33,966 nucleotides of DNA from Saprospiraceae bacterium UBA6168 (GCA_002435785.1 DIUC01000001.1:1-33966); one strand, 5' to 3'; counted from the first letter of the stretch, positions 9,935 to 18,377 are shown. Notes: generated from the sequence alone by a model not told the origin. A program made the numbers and translations.

Positions 9935-10532
9935 ACTGGTTTTCTTGGCCGCCATTCACGATACCACCGCTGACTTTCTCGCCTTCTTTATAGATATATT
10001 TCATGGTCGCCTCGCCTTTTTCATTGTAATAGACAATCTCGCCGTCGAGCTTGTTTTGCTTGTAGTTCAGCTCCTGTTGGACGGACTCACGACCATCGTA
10101 GTATTTTTTTAAATTGCCCTCAAGCTGGCCGTTCACGTAGGTGCCTTCCTCCGTTTTTCGAATATTCTTTAGCTTCGCAAAACGGCCATTTAGTACGTTG
10201 TTGGTGTAACTGTAAAGGTGTTCCATGTGGCCGTACTGACCAAACTCGAAAAATGGGCCGTTAGGCACTCCATCCACATAGCTCCCAATGGCTGACGGCA
10301 CGTCACGCTCTTTGTGGTAAACCACCCAAACCCCATGTTTCCTGCCATTGCGGATGGTTCCTTCCTCCTTTATTTTCCCCTTCACGTCCGACAGGATGGC
10401 CCGTTTGATGTCCGAGCCGGGAATGTCAATGATGGTAAAGCCCTCTAAATCAAGGTCTTGCGGTGTGGCAGGTTTTTGCTCGCAAGCGGTCAAGAGGTTG
10501 ACCAAACACAGTAGAAAAAAGAAATTTCGCAT
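9933..10532 (-). CDS. Lipoprotein with MORN/YwqK-like repeats
   Basis: The frame is open from 10697, but the ATG at 10532 begins a lipoprotein signal (MRNFFFLLCLVNLLTAC with lipobox LTAC), so a 199-residue product is called. After the lipidated Cys come repeated short beta-hairpin units of the form xGxxxGxwxxYyxxG, for example GTIRNGRKHGVWVVYH, GSYVDGVPNGPFFEFG, GTYVNGQLEGNLKKYYDG and LDGEIVYYNEKGE. This pattern is typical of MORN or YwqK-family proteins. The YwqK 'antitoxin' label in databases is weakly founded, and no toxin partner is seen. The product is likely anchored to the periplasmic or outer-membrane leaflet. It lies 125 bp downstream of the peptidoglycan-binding gene on the same strand. 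Confidence 0.82.
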   Translation of the reverse strand: MRNFFFLLCLVNLLTACEQKPATPQDLDLEGFTIIDIPGSDIKRAILSDVKGKIKEEGTIRNGRKHGVWVVYHKERDVPSAIGSYVDGVPNGPFFEFGQYGHMEHLYSYTNNVLNGRFAKLKNIRKTEEGTYVNGQLEGNLKKYYDGRESVQQELNYKQNKLDGEIVYYNEKGEATMKYIYKEGEKVSGGIVNGGQENQ

Positions 10533-10657
10533 CAGGCAATGGTTGAAGGTTGAAGTATTGTATCGGGGAAACAAGCCCATAATCCGGCCAATTTTTGAAT
10601 CCCACCCCGACTCCCCGCCAACGGCAAACCCAATGCCAGTCTGCACCACCGGTTTGC

Positions 10658-11911
10658 TTAGACCACCCCTTCGTTGCCCTTCAATATCCCTTCCCAATTC
10701 GCCAAAGTGTTTTCGTCAATGTCATCGGCCAACAAAAACGACTCGTCACGGGCGAGGGTATAGGCTATGGTTTGGACACCCTCCGGCGAATAGCTCAAAA
10801 CCAAGTCGGTGAAAACATTGTAAGCGCCACGGGTCTTCCCGTTTTTTAGGTCGGCATAGCCTGGCGAAGCATAAGCTGTGCAGTTGATGACTTTGCCTTC
10901 ATGGTTGCTGTAACTCTGCCCCGCAATCACCTGACAGCCAGCGGAGTGGTTGAGTTCGCCCTTGCCCGACCAGTGGATATTGATGATTTTATTGGGGGTT
11001 GGGTCCAGCCCCTTGGCAATGTCAAATTCAGTGAGGGAGTTGTCGTTGTTGCGGTCACGGAACACCAAAACGCCGTGGTTGGCTGGCCGCAGCGCCCGAT
11101 AGACCTGTTGGGCATCCGATACCTTGTGCCAACCAAATTTGTAAACGTGCTGCCCTTCAATCAAGAACGGTTCATCCAACCGCTTGCCAGTCATCGCTTG
11201 GCTGGGATCGGTTGACCCCCAAAACTTGAAGACCATTCCTTTGATGAGCAACACGAAGAGGTCGTCATTTTGTCTTTTTGCGGAGGCGGCCCCCTCGTTT
11301 CGGCGTATGCCGATGAGGTGGACTGCATCAGGCGATGTATTCCAGTCTTTGATTTTTAGCGTGTCCGACGGTCGGGTGTATTTCTCCGAAAATTGGAGAA
11401 TCGGGTTGGGGGTAGCGGCATATTGCTCCTTTGCCTTTTGCAATAGGGAAATCCATTTGTTGAATTCTGGTGAACCAGACTGGGAGGAGGCTTGCCCCCA
11501 CTTGCAAATAAAATCAGGGGTTCCCTGCTTTTCGGCCTTCCATTTCTCCATAAAACGAATGGTATTTGGCCCGGCCACCCCATCGGGCGTACCGATAGTG
11601 GCATCGCCCTCCACCGTTCGGATGTACTCCTGAAACAGGCGGACACCCGCCTGTGTGGCATAGCCAAATATGCCGTCAATATTGGCTTTTGGCAGGAAAC
11701 CTGCGTCCTTGAGGAACTGTTGGAGCGATTTGATGGTCGTACCGGGCACTTCCGAAAATGGCTGCCAGACCCCATCCGGTTCATCCCGGAATGACAGTTT
11801 GCTTTGTAGGGCTGGGGCCAGTGCAGCGTGAAAGCGTGCAAAGAAGCCTTTTTTGTCGGTTGGAATGGCCCCTTGGTCAACTTTGCCAAGGCGCAAGGTA
11901 ATGCTGCTCAT
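10658..11911 (-). CDS. Peptidoglycan-binding domain protein with YkuD-like SAGCQ motif
   Basis: This protein has 417 residues, no signal peptide and no membrane segment. Residues about 55-115 form a peptidoglycan-binding type 1 fold (IKSLQQFLKDAGFL, then DGIFGYATQAGVRLFQEY and DGVAGPNTIRFM). The C-terminal half contains VHLIGIRRNEG, FKFWGSTDPSQ, VLVFRDRNNDN and then NIHWSGKGELNHSAGCQVI. The last segment pairs a His with an SxGC motif, as in L,D-transpeptidase-like or phage-type wall enzymes. The aspartate-rich DRNNDNSLTEFD could bind calcium. A wall-modifying or wall-sensing enzyme is inferred; the exact reaction is not known. The lack of a signal peptide suggests export by a non-Sec route, by lysis, or as cargo. 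It sits between the LytTR regulator and the MORN-like lipoprotein, all on the minus strand with gaps over 100 bp. Confidence 0.8.
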   Translation of the reverse strand: MSSITLRLGKVDQGAIPTDKKGFFARFHAALAPALQSKLSFRDEPDGVWQPFSEVPGTTIKSLQQFLKDAGFLPKANIDGIFGYATQAGVRLFQEYIRTVEGDATIGTPDGVAGPNTIRFMEKWKAEKQGTPDFICKWGQASSQSGSPEFNKWISLLQKAKEQYAATPNPILQFSEKYTRPSDTLKIKDWNTSPDAVHLIGIRRNEGAASAKRQNDDLFVLLIKGMVFKFWGSTDPSQAMTGKRLDEPFLIEGQHVYKFGWHKVSDAQQVYRALRPANHGVLVFRDRNNDNSLTEFDIAKGLDPTPNKIINIHWSGKGELNHSAGCQVIAGQSYSNHEGKVINCTAYASPGYADLKNGKTRGAYNVFTDLVLSYSPEGVQTIAYTLARDESFLLADDIDENTLANWEGILKGNEGVV

Positions 11912-12019
11912 TTGGATACTTTTTTGTAAAAATGTTTGTTAAAGGGCCAAATATGGGGAATTGTTCAGATTGGGAGTCTATTGTTTTTATTAGATTGTAA
12001 ATTTCTCATACAGCCCCTG

Positions 12020-12745
12020 TCATCGTTGATGATTCAATAGGCGCATCAATTCTTCCAGGTTCGACTCGCTAACGGGAATCTCATGGGATCCAATCATTAG
12101 CTGATGGCTACGGATGGATTCGACCCTTTCCACATTGACGATATAGGACTTATGCACCCTGAAAAAACGCCCATCGGGCAATTTCTCTTCAATGCCCTTC
12201 AAGGTTGATTTGGTCAGGATTGGCCGCTTGACATTGACCAAAAAAATCTTCACATAGTCCTTCATGCCCTCAATATGCGTGATGTCATCCACCACTATTT
12301 TCACCAACGAATACTCCACGTTGACAAAAAAATGGGCAGGATTGGTGGAGGCGGTTTGCTCCGCAATGGGCGGCGTCCGTTGGCGAAGCTGCCAGTTTTC
12401 ATACGCCTTCAGGGATGCCTTGGTGAAGCGCTCCATGCTCACAGGCTTCAACAGGTAGTCCACCACCTCCAAGTCGTAGCTCTCCACGGCATAGTTGGAA
12501 TAGGCAGTGACAAAGATGACCATTGGTTTGTCCAGCAAACTGGTCAAGAACTTGGTGCCCAACATACCCGGCATCTGGATATCGAGGAACATCAAATCCA
12601 CCTGTTCCCGTTGCAGCACTTCCATAGCCTCAAATGGGTTTTTGCAGGTCGCCACCAGCTCCAAAAACGGGAGTTGTTGAATGTTCTCTTCCAGCAGTTT
12701 GCGGGCGAGGCTTTCGTCGTCAACGGCAATGCACTTGAGTTTCAT
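12020..12745 (-). CDS. LytTR-family response regulator
   Basis: The protein has 241 residues. An N-terminal receiver domain (about 1-120) has the acidic pair VDDE, the phospho-acceptor Asp55 in LMFLDIQMPG, a conserved Thr in VIFVTAYS and Lys in YLLKPV. A LytTR DNA-binding domain (about 140-240) follows, with FFVNVEYSLVKI, ITHIEGMKDYVKI and GRFFRVHKSYIVNV, all characteristic of the AlgR/AgrA/LytR family. Partners are usually LytS/YehU-type histidine kinases (family knowledge), and none is in this window, so the gene is an orphan here. A promoter -7 element lies about 95 bp upstream (12840-12847), and a 21-bp-period repeat array lies further upstream, at 13082-13330. Confidence 0.95.
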   Translation of the reverse strand: MKLKCIAVDDESLARKLLEENIQQLPFLELVATCKNPFEAMEVLQREQVDLMFLDIQMPGMLGTKFLTSLLDKPMVIFVTAYSNYAVESYDLEVVDYLLKPVSMERFTKASLKAYENWQLRQRTPPIAEQTASTNPAHFFVNVEYSLVKIVVDDITHIEGMKDYVKIFLVNVKRPILTKSTLKGIEEKLPDGRFFRVHKSYIVNVERVESIRSHQLMIGSHEIPVSESNLEELMRLLNHQR

Positions 12746-12839
12746 CGGCGAATAATTGGTGAGAGAAATTTAGCAAAGCATAAAAACACGGAGCAGCACG
12801 GGCCGAGACTATTGCCCTACTACCCTATCGCTGCGCTTG

Positions 12840-12847
12840 CAAATGTA
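12840..12847 (-). promoter_or_regulatory. Candidate -7 element for the LytTR gene
   Basis: On the minus strand this reads TACATTTG, a full match to the Bacteroidota TAnnTTTG element. No TTTG is found at the expected -33 spacing, so the call rests on the -7 box and its position about 95 bp before the start codon. Confidence 0.4.
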
Positions 12848-13081
12848 CTTTTTTAGCCCTTTGATTGTACTTGCTGCCTGCACGGATGGCAAATTGGGTA
12901 AGAATGGATGTTGATTTTTCAACCCCGATGCTTGTGGGGGCAGAACATGGGTTGGCAATAAAAAACGTATTGTTTCAACCAAAATATTGTTTTTTAATGA
13001 AAACTGGTAGTCAAGCACCAAAACCACTCATTTTTTACTAAAAACTTAATTTTTTATTCATAAAATTACATTTATTGTCCC

Positions 13082-13330
13082 CAATAATTCTTTTTCTTTT
13101 GCAAATATTTCATTTCCTATCACCAATATTTCATTTTCTATCGTCAATAGTTCATTTTTCGTCGTCAATATGCCATTTTATGTTTCCAATAGTTCATTTT
13201 TCGTCGTCAATATGCCATTTTATGTTTCCAATAGTTCATTTTATGTGTCTAATAGTTCATTTTATGTGTCTAATAGTTCATTTGTAATCAATCAAAAATG
13301 AACTATTGACGAGTGAAAATGAAGTCCTTG
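13082..13330. repeat. 21-bp-period tandem array with two inverted end units
   Basis: Ten direct units of exactly 21 bp run from 13082 to 13291. Typical units read CAATAGTTCATTTTATGTGTC or the alternate starting CAATATGCCATTTTATG. The outer units are more degenerate. Two further 21-bp units in inverted orientation follow (about 13290-13330). The junction forms a 12-bp perfect hairpin: 13272-13283 pairs with 13296-13307. The array fills the gap between the RNA methyltransferase 3' end and the LytTR promoter region. The unit length equals two helical turns and also seven codons. The rest of the gap (12848-13081) is AT-rich with nothing recognised. Confidence 0.9.
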
Positions 13331-13349
13331 GATTCCAATTTTTGCCGCC

Positions 13350-14108
13350 TCACTGACCTGCGGCAAAACAGGAGCAAACAATCCCCGTGGCGACCCCTGC
13401 ATTGAGGGACTCGGCACCGCCACCGGCTCCCTTCGGGATGGCGATGCTATGGGTCAGCCGGGACTGGATTGTCGGGGAGAGTCCCCTGCTTTCGTTGCCG
13501 ATGGCAATGATGGCGGGGCGTTCCAGCTTTTGGGTGTAAATGGACTCGCCATCCAGCACCGTGCCGTAGATTGGCAAGTTGGGCAAGTTGGCCGCCAGCT
13601 CTTCGAAGTCCATTTCCATACATTTCACCCGAAGGAAAGCGCCCATGCCCGCCTGCACGACCTTGGGGTTGTGGGCCTCCACACTTCCCGGTGAGCAGAA
13701 GACCCAGCCAATGCCAAACCAATCGGCGATGCGCAGGATGGTGCCGAGGTTGCCGGGGTCACGGATGTCGTCAAGGAAAAGGGAAAGCCCATTGGCCACC
13801 GTTTTTTCATCGAAAGAAAGGGCTGGCTCCTTCACCACCAAGAACACCTGGTTTGGAGTGGTGAGCAGGGAGATTTTTTTTAGTTCGCCTTCGGCAACGG
13901 GGATGATGGTTTCCACATTGCGGAGCAAAGCCTTGTTGGCTTCCAGCCATTCGGGCACAGCCACCACCGTTTCCACCGGGTGGGTGGCGGATGCAAGCAC
14001 TTCATTCGCCAATTTCACGCCCTCCACAATGAAATTGTGATACTTTTGGCGGTACTTCCGCTCGTGCAGGGATTTAAGGTACTTCAACTGATTGATGGAT
14101 AATTTCAT
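13350..14108 (-). CDS. SpoU/TrmH-family RNA 2'-O-methyltransferase
   Basis: The protein has 252 residues. An N-terminal substrate-binding segment (KYLKSLHERKYRQKYHNFIVEG) is followed by the SPOUT catalytic domain with its three motifs: LDDIRDPGNLGTILRIADWFG (motif 1, catalytic Arg), AIGNESRGLS (motif 2) and IPKGAGGGAESLNAGVATGIV (motif 3). The deep trefoil knot that binds S-adenosylmethionine is formed by motifs 2-3. The target (23S rRNA as in RlmB, or tRNA) cannot be settled from the sequence. The gene diverges from tamL with about 70 bp between the two starts, an arrangement I recall as common in Bacteroidota. The stop codon sits in the loop of a 9-bp hairpin (13340-13348 with 13360-13368) that lacks a T tract. 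Confidence 0.92.
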   Translation of the reverse strand: MKLSINQLKYLKSLHERKYRQKYHNFIVEGVKLANEVLASATHPVETVVAVPEWLEANKALLRNVETIIPVAEGELKKISLLTTPNQVFLVVKEPALSFDEKTVANGLSLFLDDIRDPGNLGTILRIADWFGIGWVFCSPGSVEAHNPKVVQAGMGAFLRVKCMEMDFEELAANLPNLPIYGTVLDGESIYTQKLERPAIIAIGNESRGLSPTIQSRLTHSIAIPKGAGGGAESLNAGVATGIVCSCFAAGQ

Positions 14109-14177
14109 GCAGTGGTAGCGGGTTTAAATGGCTGATGAGTTGAGGGGGCCAGCGACAATCAGGTGTTATCAAATTTT

Positions 14178-16658
14178 ATGAAGCTTTCTTTCAACTATTT
14201 AATTTCCTTGTTACTATTAGCAGCGCTTTGCAGCTGCAATACTACCCAGTTTTTGGATAAATCGAAAGGTGAGCGCTACCTGAGCAAAAACGTTATCAAA
14301 ATTGACGAATCAACCGGGAAGGTGAAGAACAAGGCCAACATGGCTTCGGAGCTATCGAAGCTGTACCTCAAGCAGGAAAACCGGAAGATGTTCGGGGTGC
14401 CCAGGCAGTACCACTATTTCGTTTCACAAGACACTTTTGACAAGTCAAAATTTGGGCTTGCCTTTTCTCGCTGGCTGGCCAAACGGGGCGAACCACCCGT
14501 GTTCTTCGACTCCCTCTCCACCCAGGAAACGGCAGAGGTGATGGAAACCTACCTCAAAACCCGTGGCTATTTTCTCAGTTCGGTGGATTACGAGGTCGGG
14601 TTCAACAAACAAAACACTAAGGCCACCGTCACCTACAACGTGCATCCCGATGGCCGATATACCATAGACTCCCTGGACGTGCAAACCAGGGACACTGCCA
14701 TATTGGAATTAATCAAGAAAATTGCCCCATCGTCACTCCTCAAGGTGGGCAATCCCGTGGATGTCAAGCTGTACGACCAAGAAGTTGCCCGGATTACCAA
14801 GCACCTCCGGGACAATGGGTACGCCTATTTTTACCCACAGTACATCACCACGTTGGAGGGTTTTGACAGTTCCAATGTCAAAAAAACCGTGAGCATTCGC
14901 ATGAAAGTGCTGACCCCACCAAAGCAGGAAAAACATGTGCGATACACCATCGGCAACATTTATATCTTTCCCGACTTTGACCCAAGCATGGCGAGGATTG
15001 TGCCTGACACGCTCGTTGATGGCTTGTTTTTTGGGACAGGTGGCAAGGAATTTCGGGTGAAACCACGCACGTTGGCCAATTCCATTTTTATCCGCACCGG
15101 CGAGGTTTACAGCCAGGACGCACTTGACAACTCCATTCGGCAACTTGGCGCACTGGGCGTGTTCCGCCCGCCCACCTTGCGGATTCAGGAGGACACCCTC
15201 CACCCCGGCACTGTGAACATGTACATTTTCCTCACTGCCAACCAAAAATGGGAAATCGGGTGGGAAGGTGGGTTCAGTACCACCGAGCGGCCTGTGCTTG
15301 GGAACAAAAACCTGATTGGCCTTTCCTTCAATCCTTCGCTTCGCAACAGGAATTTTATGAAAGGAGCGGAGTTATTGGTCGGCAACCTGAACTTTGGCGC
15401 CGAGTTCAGCTTTTTTAGTGGGCGAAAAGACCTCGTAAACTCGCTGGATTTCAGGTGGCAAAACGACCTGTACTTCCCACGTTTCACCGATTATTTCGGC
15501 ATTTGGGGCCGATTGCAAAAATGGAACATAACAGGGCCGACCTTCAATAAAAACCTGCGGCAAAAGGCCACCAGCAGGGCCTCCGCTGGCTATAACCTGT
15601 TGAACCTGTTGGGCAACTACAAGTTGCAATTCGTCAACCTTTCTTATGGCTATGATGTGCCTGTTTCCGTCAACCACCGGGTTTCCGTCAACCATTTTGG
15701 GGTGGACCTGGTGCTGCCGGAGATTGTGCCCGGCTCCGCATTCGATTTTTTGTTGGTCAACAACCCTGCCCTTCGCACCAGTTTTGACAAGCAATTTATT
15801 ACGGGCCTTGTCTTCCGTGACATCAATTTCATCTACACCAGTCCCCCAAAACCAACGGGTGGCTCTTGGTATTTCAGGGGGTATTTTGACCTGTCGGGCA
15901 TGGAAGTGATGACCGCCAATGCCATTTACAATGCGGTGTCAGGAAGCTCAAAGGCGTTCAACTTGAACGGGGTTGAATTTTCCCATTATGCAAAATTGGA
16001 AATGGATGTCAGGAGATATTTGCAGGTCGGCATCAACCGCAGCTTGATTACAAGGTTCAACGGCGGGATGGCCCTACCCTATTTCAAGTCCAAATCCATC
16101 CCTTATGTGAAGCAGTTTTATGTGGGTGGGCCGTATGGTATCCGGGGCTGGTACACCCGTGAACTTGGGCCTGGCCTCTACAAGGACTCTGTGACCGTCA
16201 ATACCAGCAACCGGAACTTGTTCTACCAGGCTGGCGACATTAAGCTGGAATTCAACCTCGAATACCGATTCTTGTTGACCCGCCCGTTTGGTTTGTTCAA
16301 TTTGTTCGGAGCATTGTTTTTTGACGGTGGGAATGTCTGGACAAAAGAATTCGACCCCGCTCGGCCTGGTTCGCAGTTTTCGTTTAAACGGAAAACAGAC
16401 GAGAAGGGCATTATCACAAACGATGTTTTTTTTCGGGAAATGGGCTTGTCCACTGGCTTTGGCACCCGAATAGACTTCACCTATTTCGTGCTCCGCCTCG
16501 ATTTTGGCACCCCGATTCGGAACAACTACCCCGACCCTGCGAGAGGCAACACCTATTTCATTGACCCAAAGCTTTGGGAAATCAACCGTGTTGGGGATGT
16601 TTTAAGAAAATTCAACAACAACATCCGATACCAGTTGGCGATAGGTTATCCGTTTTGA
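14178..16658 (+). CDS. tamL: TamL, lipidated TamA-like outer-membrane barrel protein
   Basis: The start at ATG 14178 (MKLSFNYLISLLLLAALCSC) gives a lipoprotein signal with Cys at the LCSC lipobox; the frame opens 15 bp earlier without improving it. The mature protein (about 800 residues) has POTRA-like segments in the N-terminal half, such as VMETYLKTRGYFLSSVDYEV and VARITKHLRDNGYAYFYPQYI. The C-terminal half is a 16-strand BamA/TamA-type barrel with the conserved VRGW-like motif YGIRGWYTRELGPG and FDGGNVW. A lipid anchor on a TamA homologue is the Bacteroidota-specific TamL feature. The TamB partner is not in the window. It should act in outer-membrane protein assembly or lipid transport (family knowledge). 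It ends 15 bp before the convergent prenyltransferase gene. Confidence 0.88.
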   Translation: MKLSFNYLISLLLLAALCSCNTTQFLDKSKGERYLSKNVIKIDESTGKVKNKANMASELSKLYLKQENRKMFGVPRQYHYFVSQDTFDKSKFGLAFSRWLAKRGEPPVFFDSLSTQETAEVMETYLKTRGYFLSSVDYEVGFNKQNTKATVTYNVHPDGRYTIDSLDVQTRDTAILELIKKIAPSSLLKVGNPVDVKLYDQEVARITKHLRDNGYAYFYPQYITTLEGFDSSNVKKTVSIRMKVLTPPKQEKHVRYTIGNIYIFPDFDPSMARIVPDTLVDGLFFGTGGKEFRVKPRTLANSIFIRTGEVYSQDALDNSIRQLGALGVFRPPTLRIQEDTLHPGTVNMYIFLTANQKWEIGWEGGFSTTERPVLGNKNLIGLSFNPSLRNRNFMKGAELLVGNLNFGAEFSFFSGRKDLVNSLDFRWQNDLYFPRFTDYFGIWGRLQKWNITGPTFNKNLRQKATSRASAGYNLLNLLGNYKLQFVNLSYGYDVPVSVNHRVSVNHFGVDLVLPEIVPGSAFDFLLVNNPALRTSFDKQFITGLVFRDINFIYTSPPKPTGGSWYFRGYFDLSGMEVMTANAIYNAVSGSSKAFNLNGVEFSHYAKLEMDVRRYLQVGINRSLITRFNGGMALPYFKSKSIPYVKQFYVGGPYGIRGWYTRELGPGLYKDSVTVNTSNRNLFYQAGDIKLEFNLEYRFLLTRPFGLFNLFGALFFDGGNVWTKEFDPARPGSQFSFKRKTDEKGIITNDVFFREMGLSTGFGTRIDFTYFVLRLDFGTPIRNNYPDPARGNTYFIDPKLWEINRVGDVLRKFNNNIRYQLAIGYPF

Positions 16659-16673
16659 GGATGTGGAGAATAG

Positions 16674-17558
16674 TCAAACAAAAAAATCCAAGATGACTGC
16701 TCCGCAAAATATCAAGCTCGCCACCCCATTTGTCGTAAAAAAAGCAAGGTTTACCCTTCGCAGGTCATCCGGCTTGACCAAAGTATGCTGGTAAAAAAGC
16801 AAAGTGCAAAACAGGCCGACAGAAGCCAGGCTCACCCACCCAAGCTGCTCATTTTCTTCACCCAAGCGCCAAGTCGCAAAAATCATGACCATCGAACAAA
16901 CAAGGTGCAGCAGTTCCGAAAGCCGGAGCGCCTTGACCTTCCCCAGATAGGCAGGCACCGATTTGAGCCTGTGCTCCCGGTCAAACTCCTCATCCTGAAG
17001 CGCATAAATGATGTCGAACCCAGATACCCAAAGAAAAACGGCGATCGAGAACAAAATCGGTTGTAAGTCAAATTGGCCCGTCACCGCCAAGTACCCACCA
17101 ACGGGCGCAAGCGCCAAGCCAAGGCCCAAAACAAAATGGCACAAGGGGGTAAATCGCTTGGTGTAACTGTACCCCAGCACCACCGCCAATGCCACCCAGC
17201 TCAACAGGAAACAGGTGAAGTTCAAAAACCAGGTAGTAGCGATGAACAAACCAGCACTGGCAACCGTGAACAGCAGCGCCGATGATGGTGATATAACCCC
17301 AGCAGGTATTTCCCTTACTGCCGTCCTTGGGTTTTTGGAGTCAATTTCACGGTCGAGATAACGATTGAAGGCCATGGCCGCACTTCGGGCGAAAACCATG
17401 CACAGCACAACCAAGAAAAGTATCCTCCAACTAATGCCCAAGCCACTGTCCAATGTGCCTAAAATAAAGCCCAGCAAGGCAAACGGCATCGCAAAAATGG
17501 TATGGCTAAACTTGATGAGGGAAAGATATTTTTTCAAGACAAAGGATTTTGTCGGCAA
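16674..17558 (-). CDS. UbiA-superfamily polyprenyltransferase, probably MqnP/4-hydroxybenzoate type
   Basis: This 294-residue integral membrane protein has about eight to nine hydrophobic helices. It carries both Mg-diphosphate motifs of UbiA enzymes: NRYLDREID at residues 65-73, and DIIYALQDEEFDRE in the middle of the protein. The SAAMAFNR and GFDIIYALQDEEFDRE wording resembles the 4-hydroxybenzoate/futalosine-pathway (MqnP) branch rather than MenA, so a role in menaquinone side-chain attachment is likely, but the substrate is not proven. The frame opens at TTG 17558 with no in-frame ATG before the conserved SLIKFSHTIFAMPFALLG. A second TTG at 17537 would give MKKYLSLIKF. A run of seven T's lies just upstream on the coding strand. 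Confidence 0.88.
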   Translation of the reverse strand: MPTKSFVLKKYLSLIKFSHTIFAMPFALLGFILGTLDSGLGISWRILFLVVLCMVFARSAAMAFNRYLDREIDSKNPRTAVREIPAGVISPSSALLFTVASAGLFIATTWFLNFTCFLLSWVALAVVLGYSYTKRFTPLCHFVLGLGLALAPVGGYLAVTGQFDLQPILFSIAVFLWVSGFDIIYALQDEEFDREHRLKSVPAYLGKVKALRLSELLHLVCSMVMIFATWRLGEENEQLGWVSLASVGLFCTLLFYQHTLVKPDDLRRVNLAFFTTNGVASLIFCGAVILDFFV

Positions 17559-17605
17559 GGTTAGGAAAAAAACAAGGCCGGTAAAAATGGGTTGCCATTT
17601 TGGTC

Positions 17606-17642
17606 AAAAAAAAAGCCTGCACAACAGTTTGCTGTGCAGGCT
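17606..17642 (-). terminator. Intrinsic terminator of the DUF1573 gene
   Basis: A perfect 10-bp stem (AGCCTGCACA, 17614-17623, with 17633-17642) surrounds a 9-nt loop. On the minus strand it is followed by nine T's, and it begins 21 bp after the DUF1573 stop codon. Confidence 0.88.
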
Positions 17643-17663
17643 TGTAGTTTCAGCTTCTTTGGC

Positions 17664-18203
17664 TTATTGAGCCGGAGCAGCAGTAGCCGGGTCACCGATT
17701 ACCTCGCCCTTGATGTAGATAATGGACTGAACTGGGTCAGTGTTGGCCGTGATGGTAACCTGCTTGGTTTGCGGGCCACTCTTGCCTTTGCTGTCAAATG
17801 CAACCTTGATTTTGCCAGAGCCACCTGGTGCGATGGGCTCCTTGGGCCATTCAGGAACCGTGCAACCACAGCTTCCTTTTGCATTGCTAATGACCAAAGG
17901 TTCTTTGCCCGTGTTTTTGAAGGTGTACTCGTGCATTACTTGCTCACCTGCCTTTACTTTTCCGAAGTTGAACTCGGTCTCAGTGAAGCTCATGACCGTC
18001 GTAGGGCCAGTTGGTGCGGCTGGTTCAGCGGCTGCATTAGGGTCAGCGTTTGGAGTCACGTTTGGAACTGCACTAGGCTGTCCTGTTGCGTCGGTTGCAG
18101 CGCCAGTAGTAGCAGCAGCGGTATCGGCTGCATCGTTTTTGCAGCTTGTAAGAGCGGCTACCGTCATAAGTGTGAGAAAACCAATTTTGATTTGCTTCAA
18201 CAT
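17664..18203 (-). CDS. DUF1573-domain lipoprotein
   Basis: The 179-residue product starts MLKQIKIGFLTLMTVAALTSC, a lipoprotein signal with LTSC lipobox. A low-complexity Ala/Thr/Pro linker (about residues 26-68) joins the anchor to a single DUF1573 domain (about 69-170) with EFNFGKVKAGEQVMHEYTFKN, SCGCTVPEWP and PIAPGGSGKIKVAFDSKGK. DUF1573 is an immunoglobulin-like fold common in Bacteroidota envelope proteins; its function is not established. It is flanked by its own terminator (17606-17642) and a candidate promoter (18255-18262), so it looks monocistronic. Confidence 0.92.
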   Translation of the reverse strand: MLKQIKIGFLTLMTVAALTSCKNDAADTAAATTGAATDATGQPSAVPNVTPNADPNAAAEPAAPTGPTTVMSFTETEFNFGKVKAGEQVMHEYTFKNTGKEPLVISNAKGSCGCTVPEWPKEPIAPGGSGKIKVAFDSKGKSGPQTKQVTITANTDPVQSIIYIKGEVIGDPATAAPAQ

Positions 18204-18254
18204 TTTCTTAATTTTTTTGTGATGAAATTTTTAGTGCGGTTGAAATTTGCGGCG

Positions 18255-18262
18255 CAAAATTA
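18255..18262 (-). promoter_or_regulatory. Candidate -7 element for the DUF1573 gene
   Basis: The minus strand reads TAATTTTG, matching TAnnTTTG, 52 bp before the start codon. No exact TTTG lies at the -33 distance. Confidence 0.42.
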
Positions 18263-18377
18263 GCGAATTTCCTCAAAGAAACTACTACTTCCAATTGCCC
18301 TGCAAAATTAAGCCAAACTCATGCCCAGCTTAATACAATGGCTACCCAACGTATGTTAACGGGTTGTTAAAAACGAC

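Noticed and set aside
13075..13287. ORF of about 70 codons encoding a heptapeptide repeat (IVHFxxx)
   Set aside because: It starts with TTG and is open only because the DNA period of 21 is a multiple of three. The product is a hydrophobic low-complexity string with no start signal. The DNA repeat is the better explanation.
13082..13330. CRISPR array
   Set aside because: The whole 21-bp unit repeats with no unique spacers, two units are inverted and there are no cas genes.
13340..13368. Terminator at the RNA methyltransferase stop codon
   Set aside because: A 9-bp stem exists, but no T tract follows on either strand and the stop codon is in the loop.
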